In this document: positions 9,515-18,737 of the stretch, piece after piece
How positions within the stretch are numbered: the first letter of the stretch is position 1
Layout of the letters: each line of letters starts with the position of its first letter
Assembly (NCBI RefSeq): GCF_007489285.1
Contig: NZ_VLIY01000016.1
Span: forward strand, 52,153 to 116,152
Reading direction: 5' to 3'
DNA from: Skermania sp. ID1734
Lineage (GTDB): Bacteria; Actinomycetota; Actinomycetes; Mycobacteriales; Mycobacteriaceae
DNA length: 64,000 nucleotides
The notes under the pieces: model-generated
What the model was told of the DNA's origin: nothing
Seen by the model: the letters and a program-made list of their open reading frames with translations, nothing else
The model's database searches: none
Position numbers and translations under genes: made by a program

Positions 9515-10875
9515 CGCACGCTTACCTCGCTGCCTCGGAACGCGGGCGCCCCGATCAGGGTGGTCCAGGACGGAATATCCTGCGGCGCAACGCCGCTGGC
9601 CGCGCTGTAGATCGCCGCCATGGTGTGCTTCTCATACGGCGAACCAGCGATACTGGCAGGCTGCGCGGCCATCTTCGGCCCACCGGGGAACAGCGAGAAC
9701 TGCGGCGTGGGGTAGTACGTCGGCGCGGGGCCGGCGTAGCGCGTTGGCGGCTGGTAAGAGCCGTCGTTGACCGACTTCCCACCGGGGTACTGGCCCACAT
9801 CGACTCCAAGCGGCAACTCCGGCTCACACCACGGACCGCGGTTGTCGAAGAATCGCGGCTCATCCTGGTTGGGCAGGTAGCGCCCGCGGGTGTTGGTCAG
9901 CTCGATGGAGACACGCAATCCCGGCTCGGGACTGCCGGCGCCCATGATTTTGTCGATTCGCGGCTTGATCTTGGCGAAGTTGGCGAAGACGCACGGCAAC
10001 TCCGGCGAATACGTCGCCAAGGTCGACAGGGCTTCCTTGGAGTCCGCGCTCAGGCCAATGATGTTGTCCCGGTTGGCGTTCAGGAAGTCGGCCGTGACCG
10101 CACCAGTGCTGGTCAGCGAAGAGAACAGGTCGACGATCTGCGGGCGCTTGTCCACAATCGTCGCGTTGGTGGTGCGCAGGTTGTTGAGCGCGTCGATCAA
10201 TTCCGGGAATGCGTCGGAATAAGTATTCGAGAACGTCACCAATTGGCGCAAATCCTGTTGCAGGTCCGGCATTTCGCCGTTGACCTGGGTGGCGATGGTA
10301 TTGAGCCGATCCAGCGTGACGCCCAGGGACTCACCACGATTGGACAGCGCCTGCGAGAGCGCGCCCAGCGTCGACGCGAGGTCCTTCGGCGGAATCGCTT
10401 GCAGCAGCGGCAAAACGCTGTCGAACAACTGACCCAGCTCGATGGCGTTGCCGCTCTTGTCCTGCTTGATCGTCATGCCGGCCGCGAGGTGTTCCCCCGA
10501 CGGGTTATCGGGGTACACCAGATCGACATAGCGCTCACCGAACAACGTCTTGGGTAGCAATCGCGCGGTGACGTTGGACGGGATTTTGTCGATCTTGTCC
10601 GGGTTCATCGCGAGAACTGCCTTGACGGCCTCTCCCGATCCGGCTGGTCCCTGCGGTGCGATGTCACGCACCTGCCCGACCTCGATACCGCGGATCTTGA
10701 CATCCGCGTTCTTCGGCAGCGAATTGCCGACCGTATCGGTCAACAGGTTCACCTTCACCACTTTGGTGAATTGCTTGTTGTACATGGCAATCGTGACCCA
10801 GACGAAGGCCCCGACGAGGACCAGAAACGCCAAGCCCAGCGCCCTGTTGCGATAGGTTGCTCCCCTTGTTTTCAT
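9511..10875 (-). CDS. mceA: MceA, Mce-family substrate-binding protein
   Basis: A 454-residue Mce protein, first of the six. Residues 10-32 form the membrane anchor; the Mce domain contains VKIRGIEVGQVRDIAPQG and LLPKTLFGERYVDLVYP, matching the MceA consensus. A helical domain and a long C-terminus rich in Pro, Tyr and Gly follow (for example NTRGRYLPNQDEPRFFDNRG). Overlaps yrbEB by 4 bases at its start and mceB by 4 at its end. In characterised actinobacteria such operons import steroids or fatty acids; which this one handles cannot be read from the sequence, and I do not assign it to a numbered mce family. Confidence 0.93.
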   Translation of the reverse strand: MKTRGATYRNRALGLAFLVLVGAFVWVTIAMYNKQFTKVVKVNLLTDTVGNSLPKNADVKIRGIEVGQVRDIAPQGPAGSGEAVKAVLAMNPDKIDKIPSNVTARLLPKTLFGERYVDLVYPDNPSGEHLAAGMTIKQDKSGNAIELGQLFDSVLPLLQAIPPKDLASTLGALSQALSNRGESLGVTLDRLNTIATQVNGEMPDLQQDLRQLVTFSNTYSDAFPELIDALNNLRTTNATIVDKRPQIVDLFSSLTSTGAVTADFLNANRDNIIGLSADSKEALSTLATYSPELPCVFANFAKIKPRIDKIMGAGSPEPGLRVSIELTNTRGRYLPNQDEPRFFDNRGPWCEPELPLGVDVGQYPGGKSVNDGSYQPPTRYAGPAPTYYPTPQFSLFPGGPKMAAQPASIAGSPYEKHTMAAIYSAASGVAPQDIPSWTTLIGAPAFRGSEVSVR

Positions 10876-11732
10876 CCAGCCACCCGCACTGTCGTCGTGG
10901 TACCCCAGATCGCGAGGCTAAGGAAAAAGTCGAGAACCATGATCGTGACGATCGCGGCCCGCACCGCGCGACCGACCGCCACGCCCACGCCCGCCGGGCC
11001 GCCGCTGGCGGTGTACCCGTAGACGCAGTGGATCAAGATCAGGACGAAGGCAAATACCAGCACCTTGCCGAAGGAATACAACACATCTTGCGGCGGTAGG
11101 AACAGGTTGAAGTAGTGGTCGTAGGTACCGCTGGACTGACCCAGAAACATCGTCGCGATAAATCTGGACCCGAGGTAGGAACCCAACAGACCGATGACGT
11201 AGAGCGGAATGATAGCCACGAATCCAGCGAGCATTCGGGTGGTCACCAGGAACGGAAGGCTGGGAACCGCCATCACTTCCAGCGCGTCGATTTCCTCGGA
11301 AATCCGCATGGCACCGAGTTGTGCGGTGAAACCACAACCGACAACCGCTGACATAGCAAGCGCCGCGATGAGCGGCGCAATTTCTCGGGTATTGAAGTAG
11401 GCCGTTAGGAAGCCTGTCAGTGCGGATGTGCCTAGTTCATCGAGTCCCGCGGCGCCCTGCAGACCGACGACCACACCGACGGCGATGGTCATCATGACGA
11501 TGACGCCGATCGTGCCGCCGATCACCGCCAACGCGCCCGTACCGAAGCTCACCTCGGCGAGCAGGCGTAGAACTTCGCCCTTGTAGCGGCGAACCGTGCG
11601 CGGGCTCCAACCGATTGCCCGCGTGTAGAACGACATCTGCTCGCCGGCGCGATCGAGCACGTCGAGTGGCGTGCGCCCGATTCGACGCACCCGCATCAAC
11701 GTTTTGTCATATTTGCTGCGCGCGATAACCAT
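10872..11732 (-). CDS. yrbEB: YrbEB, MlaE-type permease of Mce transporter
   Basis: A 286-residue integral membrane protein of the MlaE/YrbE family, with about five membrane segments and the conserved cytoplasmic coupling sequence EEIDALEVMAVPSLPFLV that contacts the ATPase. Together with YrbEA it forms the membrane pore through which lipid delivered by the Mce tube passes. It lies 3 bases after yrbEA and overlaps mceA by 4 bases. Length and order (A then B then mceA) match the standard arrangement. Confidence 0.94.
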   Translation of the reverse strand: MVIARSKYDKTLMRVRRIGRTPLDVLDRAGEQMSFYTRAIGWSPRTVRRYKGEVLRLLAEVSFGTGALAVIGGTIGVIVMMTIAVGVVVGLQGAAGLDELGTSALTGFLTAYFNTREIAPLIAALAMSAVVGCGFTAQLGAMRISEEIDALEVMAVPSLPFLVTTRMLAGFVAIIPLYVIGLLGSYLGSRFIATMFLGQSSGTYDHYFNLFLPPQDVLYSFGKVLVFAFVLILIHCVYGYTASGGPAGVGVAVGRAVRAAIVTIMVLDFFLSLAIWGTTTTVRVAG

Positions 11733-11735
11733 GAC

Positions 11736-12530
11736 CTACGACCCCTTCGCAGGAACAACCTGCAGGTAGACGAGCGTGATGATCACGTTGACGAAGAACA
11801 GGATGATGAACGTGATGACCACCGACTGGTTGACCGCGTCACCAACACCCTTCGGCCCGCCCTTCGGCGTCAGGCCCTTGTACGCGGCGACCACACCGGC
11901 AATTAGGCCGAAGATGGCGGCCTTGAATTCACCGATATAGAGGTCGGGCAGCTGGGCGAGGAAGCCGAACGATGCCAAGTAGGCACCGGGTGTACCACCT
12001 TGCAGCAGGACGTTGAAGAAGTAGCCACCAGCGATACCGACGAACGAGACCATGCCGTTCAGCAGCACCGCGATCAGGATCATGCCGAGCACGCGAGGCA
12101 CCACCAAGCGCGCGACGGGGTCGATACCCAGCACGCGCATGGCGTCGATTTCCTCGCGGATCGTGCGGGACCCCAGGTCTGCGGCGACAGCCGAGCCGGC
12201 CGCACCGGCAATGAGCAAGGCCGTGATGACCGGCGCGGCTTGCTGGACGATCGCGAGCACACTCGCCGCACCGGTGAAGGATTGTGCACCGAACTGCTGA
12301 ATGAGCGATCCCGCCTGCAGGGCGACGACGGCACCGAATGGAATCGATACCAGCGCCGTCGGCAGGATCGACACACTCGCAATGAACCAGGACTGCTCGA
12401 TGAATTCGCGCAGCTGGAACGGTCGCTTGAAGATCCCGCGCCCTACTTCAATGAAAAGGTCAAAGAGGTTGCCGGCCTGGGCAAATCCCCCCTTGACAGG
12501 CCTGACCACCCGATCCTGAACGATGCTCAT
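11736..12530 (-). CDS. yrbEA: YrbEA, MlaE-type permease of Mce transporter
   Basis: A 264-residue MlaE/YrbE-family permease with the signature SRTIREEIDAMRVLGIDPV (EEIDAM coupling helix) and about five membrane segments. It is the first permease gene behind mkl, 12 bases downstream, and forms a heterodimer with YrbEB in known systems. The C-terminus ends in VVPAKGS. No unusual features. Confidence 0.94.
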   Translation of the reverse strand: MSIVQDRVVRPVKGGFAQAGNLFDLFIEVGRGIFKRPFQLREFIEQSWFIASVSILPTALVSIPFGAVVALQAGSLIQQFGAQSFTGAASVLAIVQQAAPVITALLIAGAAGSAVAADLGSRTIREEIDAMRVLGIDPVARLVVPRVLGMILIAVLLNGMVSFVGIAGGYFFNVLLQGGTPGAYLASFGFLAQLPDLYIGEFKAAIFGLIAGVVAAYKGLTPKGGPKGVGDAVNQSVVITFIILFFVNVIITLVYLQVVPAKGS

Positions 12531-12542
12531 CGTCGGTCGGCC

Positions 12543-13595
12543 TTAACCACGATCCGAGTGGCGCTCGTCGTAACCGCCGTCGTGGTACACCGGAATCTGC
12601 TGTGTGTCGTCATTGTCCGTTTCATCGAGGCTGTCTTGGATGGCGACCTGCGCGTCGTGCGGCAGGGTGTGCATGATCTCGCGGACGCGGGCCTGGCGGC
12701 GGCCGACGGCCTTGCGCTCGGGCATCCCAGGGGTGGCCTTCATCTGCGGGATGATGCCCTCGATCTCCTCGGCGCCACCGGCGTGGTGGCCGGCGTCGAC
12801 CAGCGCCTGCTCCTGGGCCATCTGGGCCTCGTCCTTTTCCTCCGACATACCGATCGGGCCGATCATGCGGCCGTTGAGGAACTGCTTGACCACCGGCTCG
12901 TCGGAGGTCAACAGCACCTCACGCGGGCCGAACATGACCAGGTTGCGGCGGAACAGCATGCCGATGTTGTCGGGCACCGTACGGGCCAGGTTGATGTTGT
13001 GCGTCACGATCAGCATGGTCGCGTCGATCTGGGCGTTGACGTCCATGAACAACTGGCTGATGTAGGTGGTACGCACTGGGTCCAGACCGGAGTCCGGCTC
13101 GTCGATGAGGATGATCTCCGGGTCGAGCACCAGCGCCCGGGCCAGGCCGGCGCGCTTGCGCATACCGCCGGAGATCTCACCGGGCAGCTTGTTCTCCGCG
13201 CCCAGCAGACCCACCAGCTCGAGCTTTTCCATCACGATCTTGCGGATCTCGGACTCGTTCTTCTTGGTGTGCTCGCGCAACGGGAACGCGGTGTTGTCGA
13301 ACAGATCCATCGACCCGAACAGCGCGCCGTCCTGGAACAGCACGCCGAACAGCTTGCGGATCTCGTAGAGCTCCTTGTGACTACACGTCATGATGTCGGT
13401 GCCATCGATGTAGATGGCGCCCTGCTCCGGACGCAGCAGCCCGATCAGCGACTTGAGGAACACCGACTTACCGGTACCGGACGGACCGAGCAGCGCGCTC
13501 ACCTCACCGGGCGGGAGCGTCAACGTGATGTTCTGCCAGATGTTCTGCCGACCGAACGACTTCGTGATGCCCTCGGTCCGTACCTCGACGCCCAC
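12543..13595 (-). CDS. mkl: Mkl/MceG, ABC ATPase energising Mce lipid import
   Basis: A 350-residue ABC ATPase with Walker A GPSGTGKS, signature SGGMRKRAG, Walker B IILIDEPDSGLDP and switch His in LIVTHN, followed by the long C-terminal extension (EEKDEAQMAQEQ, IMHTLPHDAQ) that marks the Mkl/MceG family. The GTG at 13595 is chosen because GGAGG lies 5 bases upstream (13605-13601); a GTG at 13607 is an in-frame alternative. It is the first gene of the mkl-yrbEA-yrbEB-mceA-F operon. In mycobacteria one Mkl serves several mce operons, so this gene may be global although linked to one. Confidence 0.95.
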   Translation of the reverse strand: MGVEVRTEGITKSFGRQNIWQNITLTLPPGEVSALLGPSGTGKSVFLKSLIGLLRPEQGAIYIDGTDIMTCSHKELYEIRKLFGVLFQDGALFGSMDLFDNTAFPLREHTKKNESEIRKIVMEKLELVGLLGAENKLPGEISGGMRKRAGLARALVLDPEIILIDEPDSGLDPVRTTYISQLFMDVNAQIDATMLIVTHNINLARTVPDNIGMLFRRNLVMFGPREVLLTSDEPVVKQFLNGRMIGPIGMSEEKDEAQMAQEQALVDAGHHAGGAEEIEGIIPQMKATPGMPERKAVGRRQARVREIMHTLPHDAQVAIQDSLDETDNDDTQQIPVYHDGGYDERHSDRG

Positions 13596-13697
13596 GCCAA
13601 CCTCCACGTATCCTGACGATTTTCCCTAGTGGGTTGCGTCACTGTATCGCACTCGGCAGACCGGCGGAGCCGACCTACGGAGGCAGCTTATTGGGTA

Positions 13698-13740
13698 AAA
13701 AAGCGGGCGGTCTCCCCGTTGGGGAAACCGCCCGCTTTTT
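13698..13740. terminator. Bidirectional intrinsic terminator between rplL and mkl
   Basis: A 20-bp stem (13698-13717 with 13721-13740, one mismatch, 3-base loop) has a GC-rich core, CGGGCGG/CCGCCCG, flanked by A5 on one side and T5 on the other. On the minus strand it ends in a U-run and would terminate rplJL transcripts before mkl; structurally it works in both directions. It separates the constitutive ribosomal operon from the mkl-mce operon. Confidence 0.9.
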
Positions 13741-13796
13741 GGTACTCCAGGAACGACTGCCTAAACCGGCTTTCGTTCTGTGACGACAAACACGTC

Positions 13797-14189
13797 CTAC
13801 TTGACGGACACCTTCGCGCCCGCGCCCTCGAGCTTTTCCTTGGCCGCGTCGGCTGCTTCCTTGGCGACCTTCTCCAGGATCGGCTTCGGCGCGCTCTCGA
13901 CGAGGTCCTTGGCCTCCTTCAGGCCGAGGCCCGAAACGATCTCGCGCACAACCTTGATGACCTGGATCTTCTTGTCGCCGGCACCCTCAAGGATGACGTC
14001 GAACTCGTCCTGCTCCTCGGCAGCCTCGGCAGCGACCGGAGCGGCAGCGCCGCCGGCAGCAGCAACGGCAACCGGAGCAGCAGCGGTGACCTCGAAGGTC
14101 TCCTCGAACTTCTTCACGAACTCCGACAGCTCGAGCAGGGTCAGTTCCTTGAACGCGTCGAGCAGCTCTTCGGTGGTGAGCTTCGCCAT
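13797..14189 (-). CDS. rplL: 50S ribosomal protein L7/L12
   Basis: A 130-residue L7/L12 stalk protein: an N-terminal dimerisation domain ([20 protein letters not shown]), an Ala-rich flexible hinge (about 36-60), and a C-terminal factor-binding domain with [20 protein letters not shown] and [11 protein letters not shown]. It recruits elongation factors to the ribosome. It lies 76 bases after rplJ and is followed by the strong terminator at 13698-13740. Length and sequence are fully standard. Confidence 0.98.
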   Translation of the reverse strand: MAKLTTEELLDAFKELTLLELSEFVKKFEETFEVTAAAPVAVAAAGGAAAPVAAEAAEEQDEFDVILEGAGDKKIQVIKVVREIVSGLGLKEAKDLVESAPKPILEKVAKEAADAAKEKLEGAGAKVSVK

Positions 14190-14265
14190 GATGGCGGTCC
14201 TTCCTTATTTTTGTCCCGTCGCTGATCCGCGACCGGGGCTGGGGTTGTGATACGCGGTCTGCGGA

Positions 14266-14829
14266 TCAGCTTTCGTCGGAAGCCTCGGCGGCCGGCGCCG
14301 CAGCACCGCCGTTCTCCGCTTCCAATTTCTCCTGCAGCGCAAACGCCAGGCGGGCCATCTGCGATGCGGGAGCGTTGAACAGGCCCGCGGCCTTTGCCAA
14401 GTTGCCCTTCATGGCACCGGCGAGCTTCGCCAACAGAATTTCGCGCGACTCGAGGTCGGCGATCTTGTTGACTTCCTCCACGGACAGCGCGTGGCCGTCC
14501 ATGTACCCGCCCTTGATGACGAGTGCCTTGTTGTCCTTGGCGAAGGTCTTGATCGCCTTCGCCGCGTCCACCGGCTCGCCCTTGATGAATGCAATGGCGG
14601 TCGGTCCCACGAACAACTCGTCGAGGCCTTCCACGCCCGCTTCGGCAGCGGCACGCTTGACCAGGGTGTTCTTGGCGACGGAGTAGGTGGCACCTGCACC
14701 GAGCGCGCGACGCAGATCGGTGAGCTTGCCGACCGAAAGGCCACGGTATTCCGTGATCACGGTGGCTGTCGCATTCTTGAACTGCTCGGTGATCTCTGCG
14801 ACCGCAGTGACCTTCTCGGACTTCGCCAT
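14266..14829 (-). CDS. rplJ: 50S ribosomal protein L10
   Basis: A 187-residue L10, base of the L7/L12 stalk. The start is the ATG at 14829 ([17 protein letters not shown]), with GGAGG 6 bases upstream; an open frame upstream of it is the mRNA leader, not coding. Conserved parts include [18 protein letters not shown] and KNTLVKRAA, then an acidic/Ala C-terminus that binds L12. The ~260-base leader suggests autoregulation by the L10-L12 complex as in other bacteria. Confidence 0.97.
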   Translation of the reverse strand: MAKSEKVTAVAEITEQFKNATATVITEYRGLSVGKLTDLRRALGAGATYSVAKNTLVKRAAAEAGVEGLDELFVGPTAIAFIKGEPVDAAKAIKTFAKDNKALVIKGGYMDGHALSVEEVNKIADLESREILLAKLAGAMKGNLAKAAGLFNAPASQMARLAFALQEKLEAENGGAAAPAAEASDES

Positions 14830-15092
14830 ACTTCGCCTCCTCTCTGGGTGTTGTTGCACTAACGACGACCCGACCGCCGCTGCACGGTGAGAGAAGGAGG
14901 CATACAAGCAAAACGCCCCGGTGCAGGGCACACGGGGCACATCGGATGGCGGTGCTGACGCACGCGTCCGCGGTAACCTCGTCACTCCCTGCGTGGGCCG
15001 CCAGCGGATAGCCGGACCTTCAACCGCAAACGCGGTGACCAACGGTCTTCGGTAGAACGTGATTAGGTGGCGATCGAACGAGTCGAAAGCCG
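14830..15092 (-). promoter_or_regulatory. Long rplJ leader, probable L10-type autoregulatory RNA
   Basis: About 263 bases lie between the inferred transcription start and rplJ. On the minus strand the leader holds several possible stems, and late in it GCCCCG (14938-14933) can pair with CGGGGC (14920-14915), immediately followed by GUUUU, an attenuator-like arrangement. Many bacteria regulate rplJL through an L10-binding leader, and position and length fit. The fold was not computed, so L10 binding and attenuation are inference. Confidence 0.5.
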
Positions 15093-15098
15093 TCGGCA

Positions 15099-15128
15099 AT
15101 CATACCGACACCCGTACGCATCGGGCAA
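15099..15128 (-). promoter_or_regulatory. rplJ: Probable rplJ promoter
   Basis: Minus strand TTGCCC (15128-15123), 18-base spacer, TATGAT (15104-15099). This is the best -35/-10 match in the 346-bp gap between rplJ and the divergent hydrolase, and places the start of transcription near 15092. The promoter for the plus-strand hydrolase must lie in the same gap but I could not pick it out. Confidence 0.5.
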
Positions 15129-15175
15129 AACGAGCCACCGGCCCGCGGCGCAACGCCACCGGGTAGAAAGATCCA

Positions 15176-16087
15176 ATGACCGCAATCGAGATGCGTCAAG
15201 GCAGCGCCGACGCCAACGGCATCACCATCGCCTACGAGGACATCGGCAACCCCGCCGATCCGGCCGTCGTTCTGATCATGGGCTTCACCGCCCAGTTGAC
15301 CATGTGGCCGATGCCGTTATGCGAGTCCTTCGTGGAAGCGGGCTATCGGGTGATCCGGCTCGACAACCGCGACATCGGGCTGTCGACCAAATTCGACGGT
15401 GTCCGGGTGCAAGGATCAATCTGGCCGCGGATGGGCAGACACTTCTTTGGTATGTCCAGCACAGTGCCCTACACGCTGGTCGACATGGCCGAGGATGTGG
15501 TCGGACTGCTCGACCATCTGGGCATTGACCGCGCCAACATCGTCGGCGCATCGATGGGCGGCATGATCGCCCAGATTCTCGCCGGCGCCCATCCCGAGCG
15601 GGTGCTCTCGCTGAACATCATCTTCTCGAGCACCAACCAACCGTTTCTGCCGCCGCCGAGCCTGCCCGCGCTCAGCACGCTGCTCACCGGACCGGGCCCG
15701 CGCGCCAGCCGCGATGAGATCATCGACAGCATCGTCAAGGCCCGGCGATCCATCGGCGCGCAGCGCTACCAGGTACCGATCGAAGAGCTGCGCAAGCAGG
15801 TCGCCGCAGACTACGACCGCAGCTATAACCCGGCCGGGGTGATCCGGCAGTTCGCGGCGACCACCGGCACCGGCAGCCTGCTGCCCTACGACAAGCGCAT
15901 TCAGGCTCCGACGGTGGTGATCCACGGGACGGCCGACCCATTGGTGCGGCCAGCCTGCGGCAAGGCTGTCGCCAAGGCGATCCGGGGCGCGCAACTGCAC
16001 CTCATCGACGGAATGGGACACAGCCTGCCGCCGGCCCTGCTACCGCAGATCAGCAAGTTGCTGCTCGACAACTTCCGGCGGGACTGA
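15176..16087 (+). CDS. lipG: Alpha/beta hydrolase, LipG-like
   Basis: A 303-residue alpha/beta-hydrolase. The nucleophile elbow is GASMGG (Ser in G-x-S-x-G), an oxyanion region VVLIMGFTAQLTMWP lies near residue 30, an acid candidate is in VIHGTADPLVRP, and the catalytic His is in LIDGMGHSLPP. It resembles LipG, which in M. tuberculosis lies in the same rplA-rplJ interval beside the mycolate methyltransferases; those methyltransferases are absent here. It stands alone on the plus strand, convergent with rplA and sharing a terminator. The substrate is unknown; the symbol reflects synteny and similarity rather than proof of function. Confidence 0.8.
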   Translation: MTAIEMRQGSADANGITIAYEDIGNPADPAVVLIMGFTAQLTMWPMPLCESFVEAGYRVIRLDNRDIGLSTKFDGVRVQGSIWPRMGRHFFGMSSTVPYTLVDMAEDVVGLLDHLGIDRANIVGASMGGMIAQILAGAHPERVLSLNIIFSSTNQPFLPPPSLPALSTLLTGPGPRASRDEIIDSIVKARRSIGAQRYQVPIEELRKQVAADYDRSYNPAGVIRQFAATTGTGSLLPYDKRIQAPTVVIHGTADPLVRPACGKAVAKAIRGAQLHLIDGMGHSLPPALLPQISKLLLDNFRRD

Positions 16088-16124
16088 AAAAGGCCGGCGC
16101 CACGCGGGGCGTCCGGCCTTTTTT
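16087..16124. terminator. Bidirectional terminator between lipG-like gene and rplA
   Basis: Arms AAAAAGGCCGG (16087-16097) and CCGGCCTTTTTT (16113-16124) are complementary, flanking a 15-base GC-rich centre that adds further pairing. A-run and T-run on opposite sides let it end transcription from both convergent genes. Confidence 0.9.
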
Positions 16125-16134
16125 CGAGCCTGGC

Positions 16135-16845
16135 TCAGTCCTCTTCGAGCAGGTTGCGGGTCCGGTTCGGGTCCACCGGGATGCCCGGTCCGGTGGTGGT
16201 CGAAACGGTGACCTTCTTGACGTAGCGGCCCTTGGCCGTCGACGGCTTGGCCCGCAGGATCTCATCCAGCGCGGCGCCGTAGTTCTCCACCAGCTTGGCG
16301 TCATCGAAGGACGCCTTGCCGATGACGAAGTGCAGGTTGGCCTGCTTGTCGACGCGGAAGTTGATCTTGCCGCCCTTGATGTCCTGCACGCCCTTGGTGA
16401 CGTCCATGGTGACGGTGCCCGTCTTGGGGTTCGGCATGAGGCCACGCGGGCCCAGGATGCGGGCGATACGACCGACCTTGGCCATCTGGTCCGGGGTCGC
16501 GATCGCCGCGTCGAAGTCCAGCCAGCCACCCTGGATCCGCTCGATCAGGTCCTCGGCGCCCACCGCGTCGGCGCCGGCGGCCTCGGCCTCGGCGGCCTTC
16601 TCGCCCGCGGCGAACACGATCACGCGCGCCGTCTTACCGGTTCCGTGCGGCAGGTTGACGGTGCCGCGCACCATCTGGTCGGCCTTACGGGGATCGACGC
16701 CGAGCCGCACCGCGACCTCGACGGTCGCGTCCATCTTCGACGACGAAGTGTCCTTCGCCAGCCGCGCTGCCTGCAACGGGCTGTAGAGCTTGGAGCGGTC
16801 GACCTTCTCGGCCGCCGCGACATACGCCTTGCTGCGCTTTGCCAT
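16135..16845 (-). CDS. rplA: 50S ribosomal protein L1
   Basis: A 236-residue L1, the mobile-stalk protein that also binds its own mRNA in many bacteria. Typical parts: [17 protein letters not shown] at the start, [34 protein letters not shown] and [18 protein letters not shown]. It follows rplK by 110 bases; that gap holds a palindromic repeat. Length is normal. Confidence 0.98.
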   Translation of the reverse strand: MAKRSKAYVAAAEKVDRSKLYSPLQAARLAKDTSSSKMDATVEVAVRLGVDPRKADQMVRGTVNLPHGTGKTARVIVFAAGEKAAEAEAAGADAVGAEDLIERIQGGWLDFDAAIATPDQMAKVGRIARILGPRGLMPNPKTGTVTMDVTKGVQDIKGGKINFRVDKQANLHFVIGKASFDDAKLVENYGAALDEILRAKPSTAKGRYVKKVTVSTTTGPGIPVDPNRTRNLLEED

Positions 16846-16908
16846 GTTGTTCTGTCCTTCTAGTTCAGATGTGGTTCGACGGGCCTGGCCGGCCCTCCCA
16901 GCTGCTGT

Positions 16909-16946
16909 GCGCGAATTTTCACCGCCCGCGGTGAAAATTCACGCAC
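16909..16946. repeat. Palindromic repeat element, copy 1 (rplK-rplA gap)
   Basis: Centre arms GAATTTTCACC (16913-16923) and GGTGAAAATTC (16930-16940) are perfectly complementary around CGCCCG, and the outer bases extend the match with one mismatch. The right half, GGTGAAAATTCACGCACGG, is identical over 19 bases to the right arm of a second copy at 45641-45686. It can form an RNA hairpin between rplK and rplA but has no clear U-run. Confidence 0.75.
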
Positions 16947-16955
16947 GGGTCGGCG

Positions 16956-17387
16956 TTAGACGACCGTGATGCCCATCGACCGCGCGGTGCCGGCGATGAT
17001 CTTCGCGGCCTGCTCGACGTCGTTGGCGTTGAGGTCTTCCTGCTTGGTCTTGGCGATCTCACGGATCTGGTCCATGGTGACCTTGCCGACCTTGGTCTTG
17101 TGCGGCTCGGCCGAGCCCTTCTGCACACCGGCGGCCTTGAGCAGCAGCTTGGCGGCGGGCGGAGTCTTCAGCTTGAAGCTGAAGGTCCGGTCCTCATAGA
17201 CCGAGATCTCCACCGGCACCACATTGCCGCGCTGCGACTCCGTCGCGGCGTTGTAGGCCTTGCAGAACTCCATGATGTTGACGCCGTGCTGGCCCAGTGC
17301 GGGACCGACCGGCGGCGCCGGGTTGGCCTGGCCGGCATTGATTTGAAGCTTGATAATGCCGGCGAGCTTCTTCTTCTTGGGGGGCAT
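16956..17387 (-). CDS. rplK: 50S ribosomal protein L11
   Basis: A 143-residue L11 with the N-terminal domain motif [20 protein letters not shown], a Pro-rich hinge and the C-terminal rRNA-binding domain ([33 protein letters not shown]). It binds the GTPase-associated centre of 23S rRNA and is the thiostrepton-site protein. It follows nusG by 55 bases. Standard in all respects. Confidence 0.98.
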   Translation of the reverse strand: MPPKKKKLAGIIKLQINAGQANPAPPVGPALGQHGVNIMEFCKAYNAATESQRGNVVPVEISVYEDRTFSFKLKTPPAAKLLLKAAGVQKGSAEPHKTKVGKVTMDQIREIAKTKQEDLNANDVEQAAKIIAGTARSMGITVV

Positions 17388-17442
17388 CTATCTTTCCTAT
17401 TTTCGTGCGGTTTCTTGCCTGTGTAGCAAGTTCTTGGCGCGA

Positions 17443-18156
17443 CTAGATCTTGGCGACTTGGTTGAATCCCAACTCGACCGGAGTCTCTCGACCGAAGATC
17501 GATACGAGCACCTTGAGCTTTTGCTGCTCGGCATTGACCTCGCTGATGCTCGCCGGAAGGGTCGCGAACGGGCCGTCCATCACGGTCACCGACTCGCCGA
17601 TCTCGAAATCGACCTCGATAACCGGCTTGGCGGCGGTCTCGGCTGCCGCATCGCCCGACGCGGCAGCCGCGGCCGGCTTCTTCTGCTTGTCCTGCGGCAG
17701 CAGGAACTTGGCGACGTCGTCGAGGCTCAGCGGCGTCGGGCGCGAGGCGGTGCCGGCCAGGTGGGTGGTCATGCCGACGAAGCCCGTCACACCGGGGGTG
17801 TTGCGCACCGCGCCCCACGACTCGTCGTTGAGCTCCATCCGAACCAGGATGTAACCCGGCAATACCTTGCGATTGACCTGCTTGCGCTGGCCGTTCTTGA
17901 TCTCGGTGACCTGCTCGGTGGGCACCTCGACCTGGAAGATGTAGTCACCCACGTCGAGGTTCTGCACGCGGGTCTCGAGGTTGGCCTTGACCTTGTTCTC
18001 GTAACCGGCGTAGGAGTGCACGACGTACCAGTCGCCCGGCTGACGCCGCTGCAGGGCCTTGAACTCGGCGACTTCGTCGATGGGCTGCTCGGGTGCGCCG
18101 GCCTCCGCCGACGCGTCGGCGACGGTTTCGGTCGCGTCGTTCTCGGGGGTGCTCAC
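17443..18156 (-). CDS. nusG: Transcription termination/antitermination protein NusG
   Basis: A 237-residue NusG. An acidic N-terminal extension of about 45 residues, usual in actinobacteria, precedes the NGN domain ([46 protein letters not shown]) and a C-terminal KOW domain ([29 protein letters not shown]). An Ala/Lys-rich linker (about 160-180) separates them. It starts with GTG, 61 bases downstream of secE. It binds RNA polymerase and couples it to Rho or the ribosome. Confidence 0.98.
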   Translation of the reverse strand: MSTPENDATETVADASAEAGAPEQPIDEVAEFKALQRRQPGDWYVVHSYAGYENKVKANLETRVQNLDVGDYIFQVEVPTEQVTEIKNGQRKQVNRKVLPGYILVRMELNDESWGAVRNTPGVTGFVGMTTHLAGTASRPTPLSLDDVAKFLLPQDKQKKPAAAAASGDAAAETAAKPVIEVDFEIGESVTVMDGPFATLPASISEVNAEQQKLKVLVSIFGRETPVELGFNQVAKI

Positions 18157-18217
18157 TGGGCACTCGCTTTCTTGGTCGTCACGTGCATCTCACCGCGCGC
18201 TCATCAACAGGCGTTGG

Positions 18218-18631
18218 CTAGCCGAACAGCCAGGTCACACCCTTGATGAACGCCACGTCCAGGCCGCTGATATAGGCGACCACTGCGATCACGAATACCA
18301 GGACAACAGTCGTATAGGTGACCATCTGCTTGCGGTTGGGCCAGATGACCTTGCGCAGTTCCGTGAGAACCTCACGCAGGAAGCGCACCAACCGCTTGAA
18401 GATGTTCGGCCGCTTTCCTCCCGCGGCCTTGACCTTCTTGTCACCGGCCTTGGTTCCGGCCTTCGCCGGCCGTTCTACGGCCGTCGCGCTCGATTCGGCC
18501 TCGGCTATCCGCGACCGACGGCCCGGACGCTTGCCGCTCGGACGGTTCGACGCCTCCTCGCGCGAGTCGAGGGCGGTACGGCCGTTCGAGGCGCCCGCGC
18601 CTGCGGCCGTGCCGTCGCGCTCGTCGCTCAC
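18218..18631 (-). CDS. secE: Preprotein translocase subunit SecE
   Basis: A 137-residue SecE. The GTG at 18631 (V-S-D-E-R-D-G) is preferred because GGAAGGA lies 7 bases upstream; an ATG further up would run into the tRNA-Trp gene. A long, basic, low-complexity N-terminal half, as in other Mycobacteriales, leads into the conserved amphipathic helix FLREVLTELRKVIWPNRKQM and one membrane helix (TTVVLVFVIAVVAYISGLDV). SecE clamps SecY in the Sec translocon. Confidence 0.96.
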   Translation of the reverse strand: MSDERDGTAAGAGASNGRTALDSREEASNRPSGKRPGRRSRIAEAESSATAVERPAKAGTKAGDKKVKAAGGKRPNIFKRLVRFLREVLTELRKVIWPNRKQMVTYTTVVLVFVIAVVAYISGLDVAFIKGVTWLFG

Positions 18632-18664
18632 CCGTCGATCCTTCCGTTTCCTACGTATGCGGGG

Positions 18665-18737
<73 letters not shown>

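Noticed and set aside
14830..15099. N-terminal extension of L10 by about 90 residues
   Set aside because: The extension is unlike any L10; a good ribosome site precedes ATG 14829, and the region reads as a regulatory leader.
16087..16134. Mycolate methyltransferase (mmaA) genes expected between rplA and rplJ
   Set aside because: They occur at this place in M. tuberculosis, but only the LipG-like gene and a terminator are present here.
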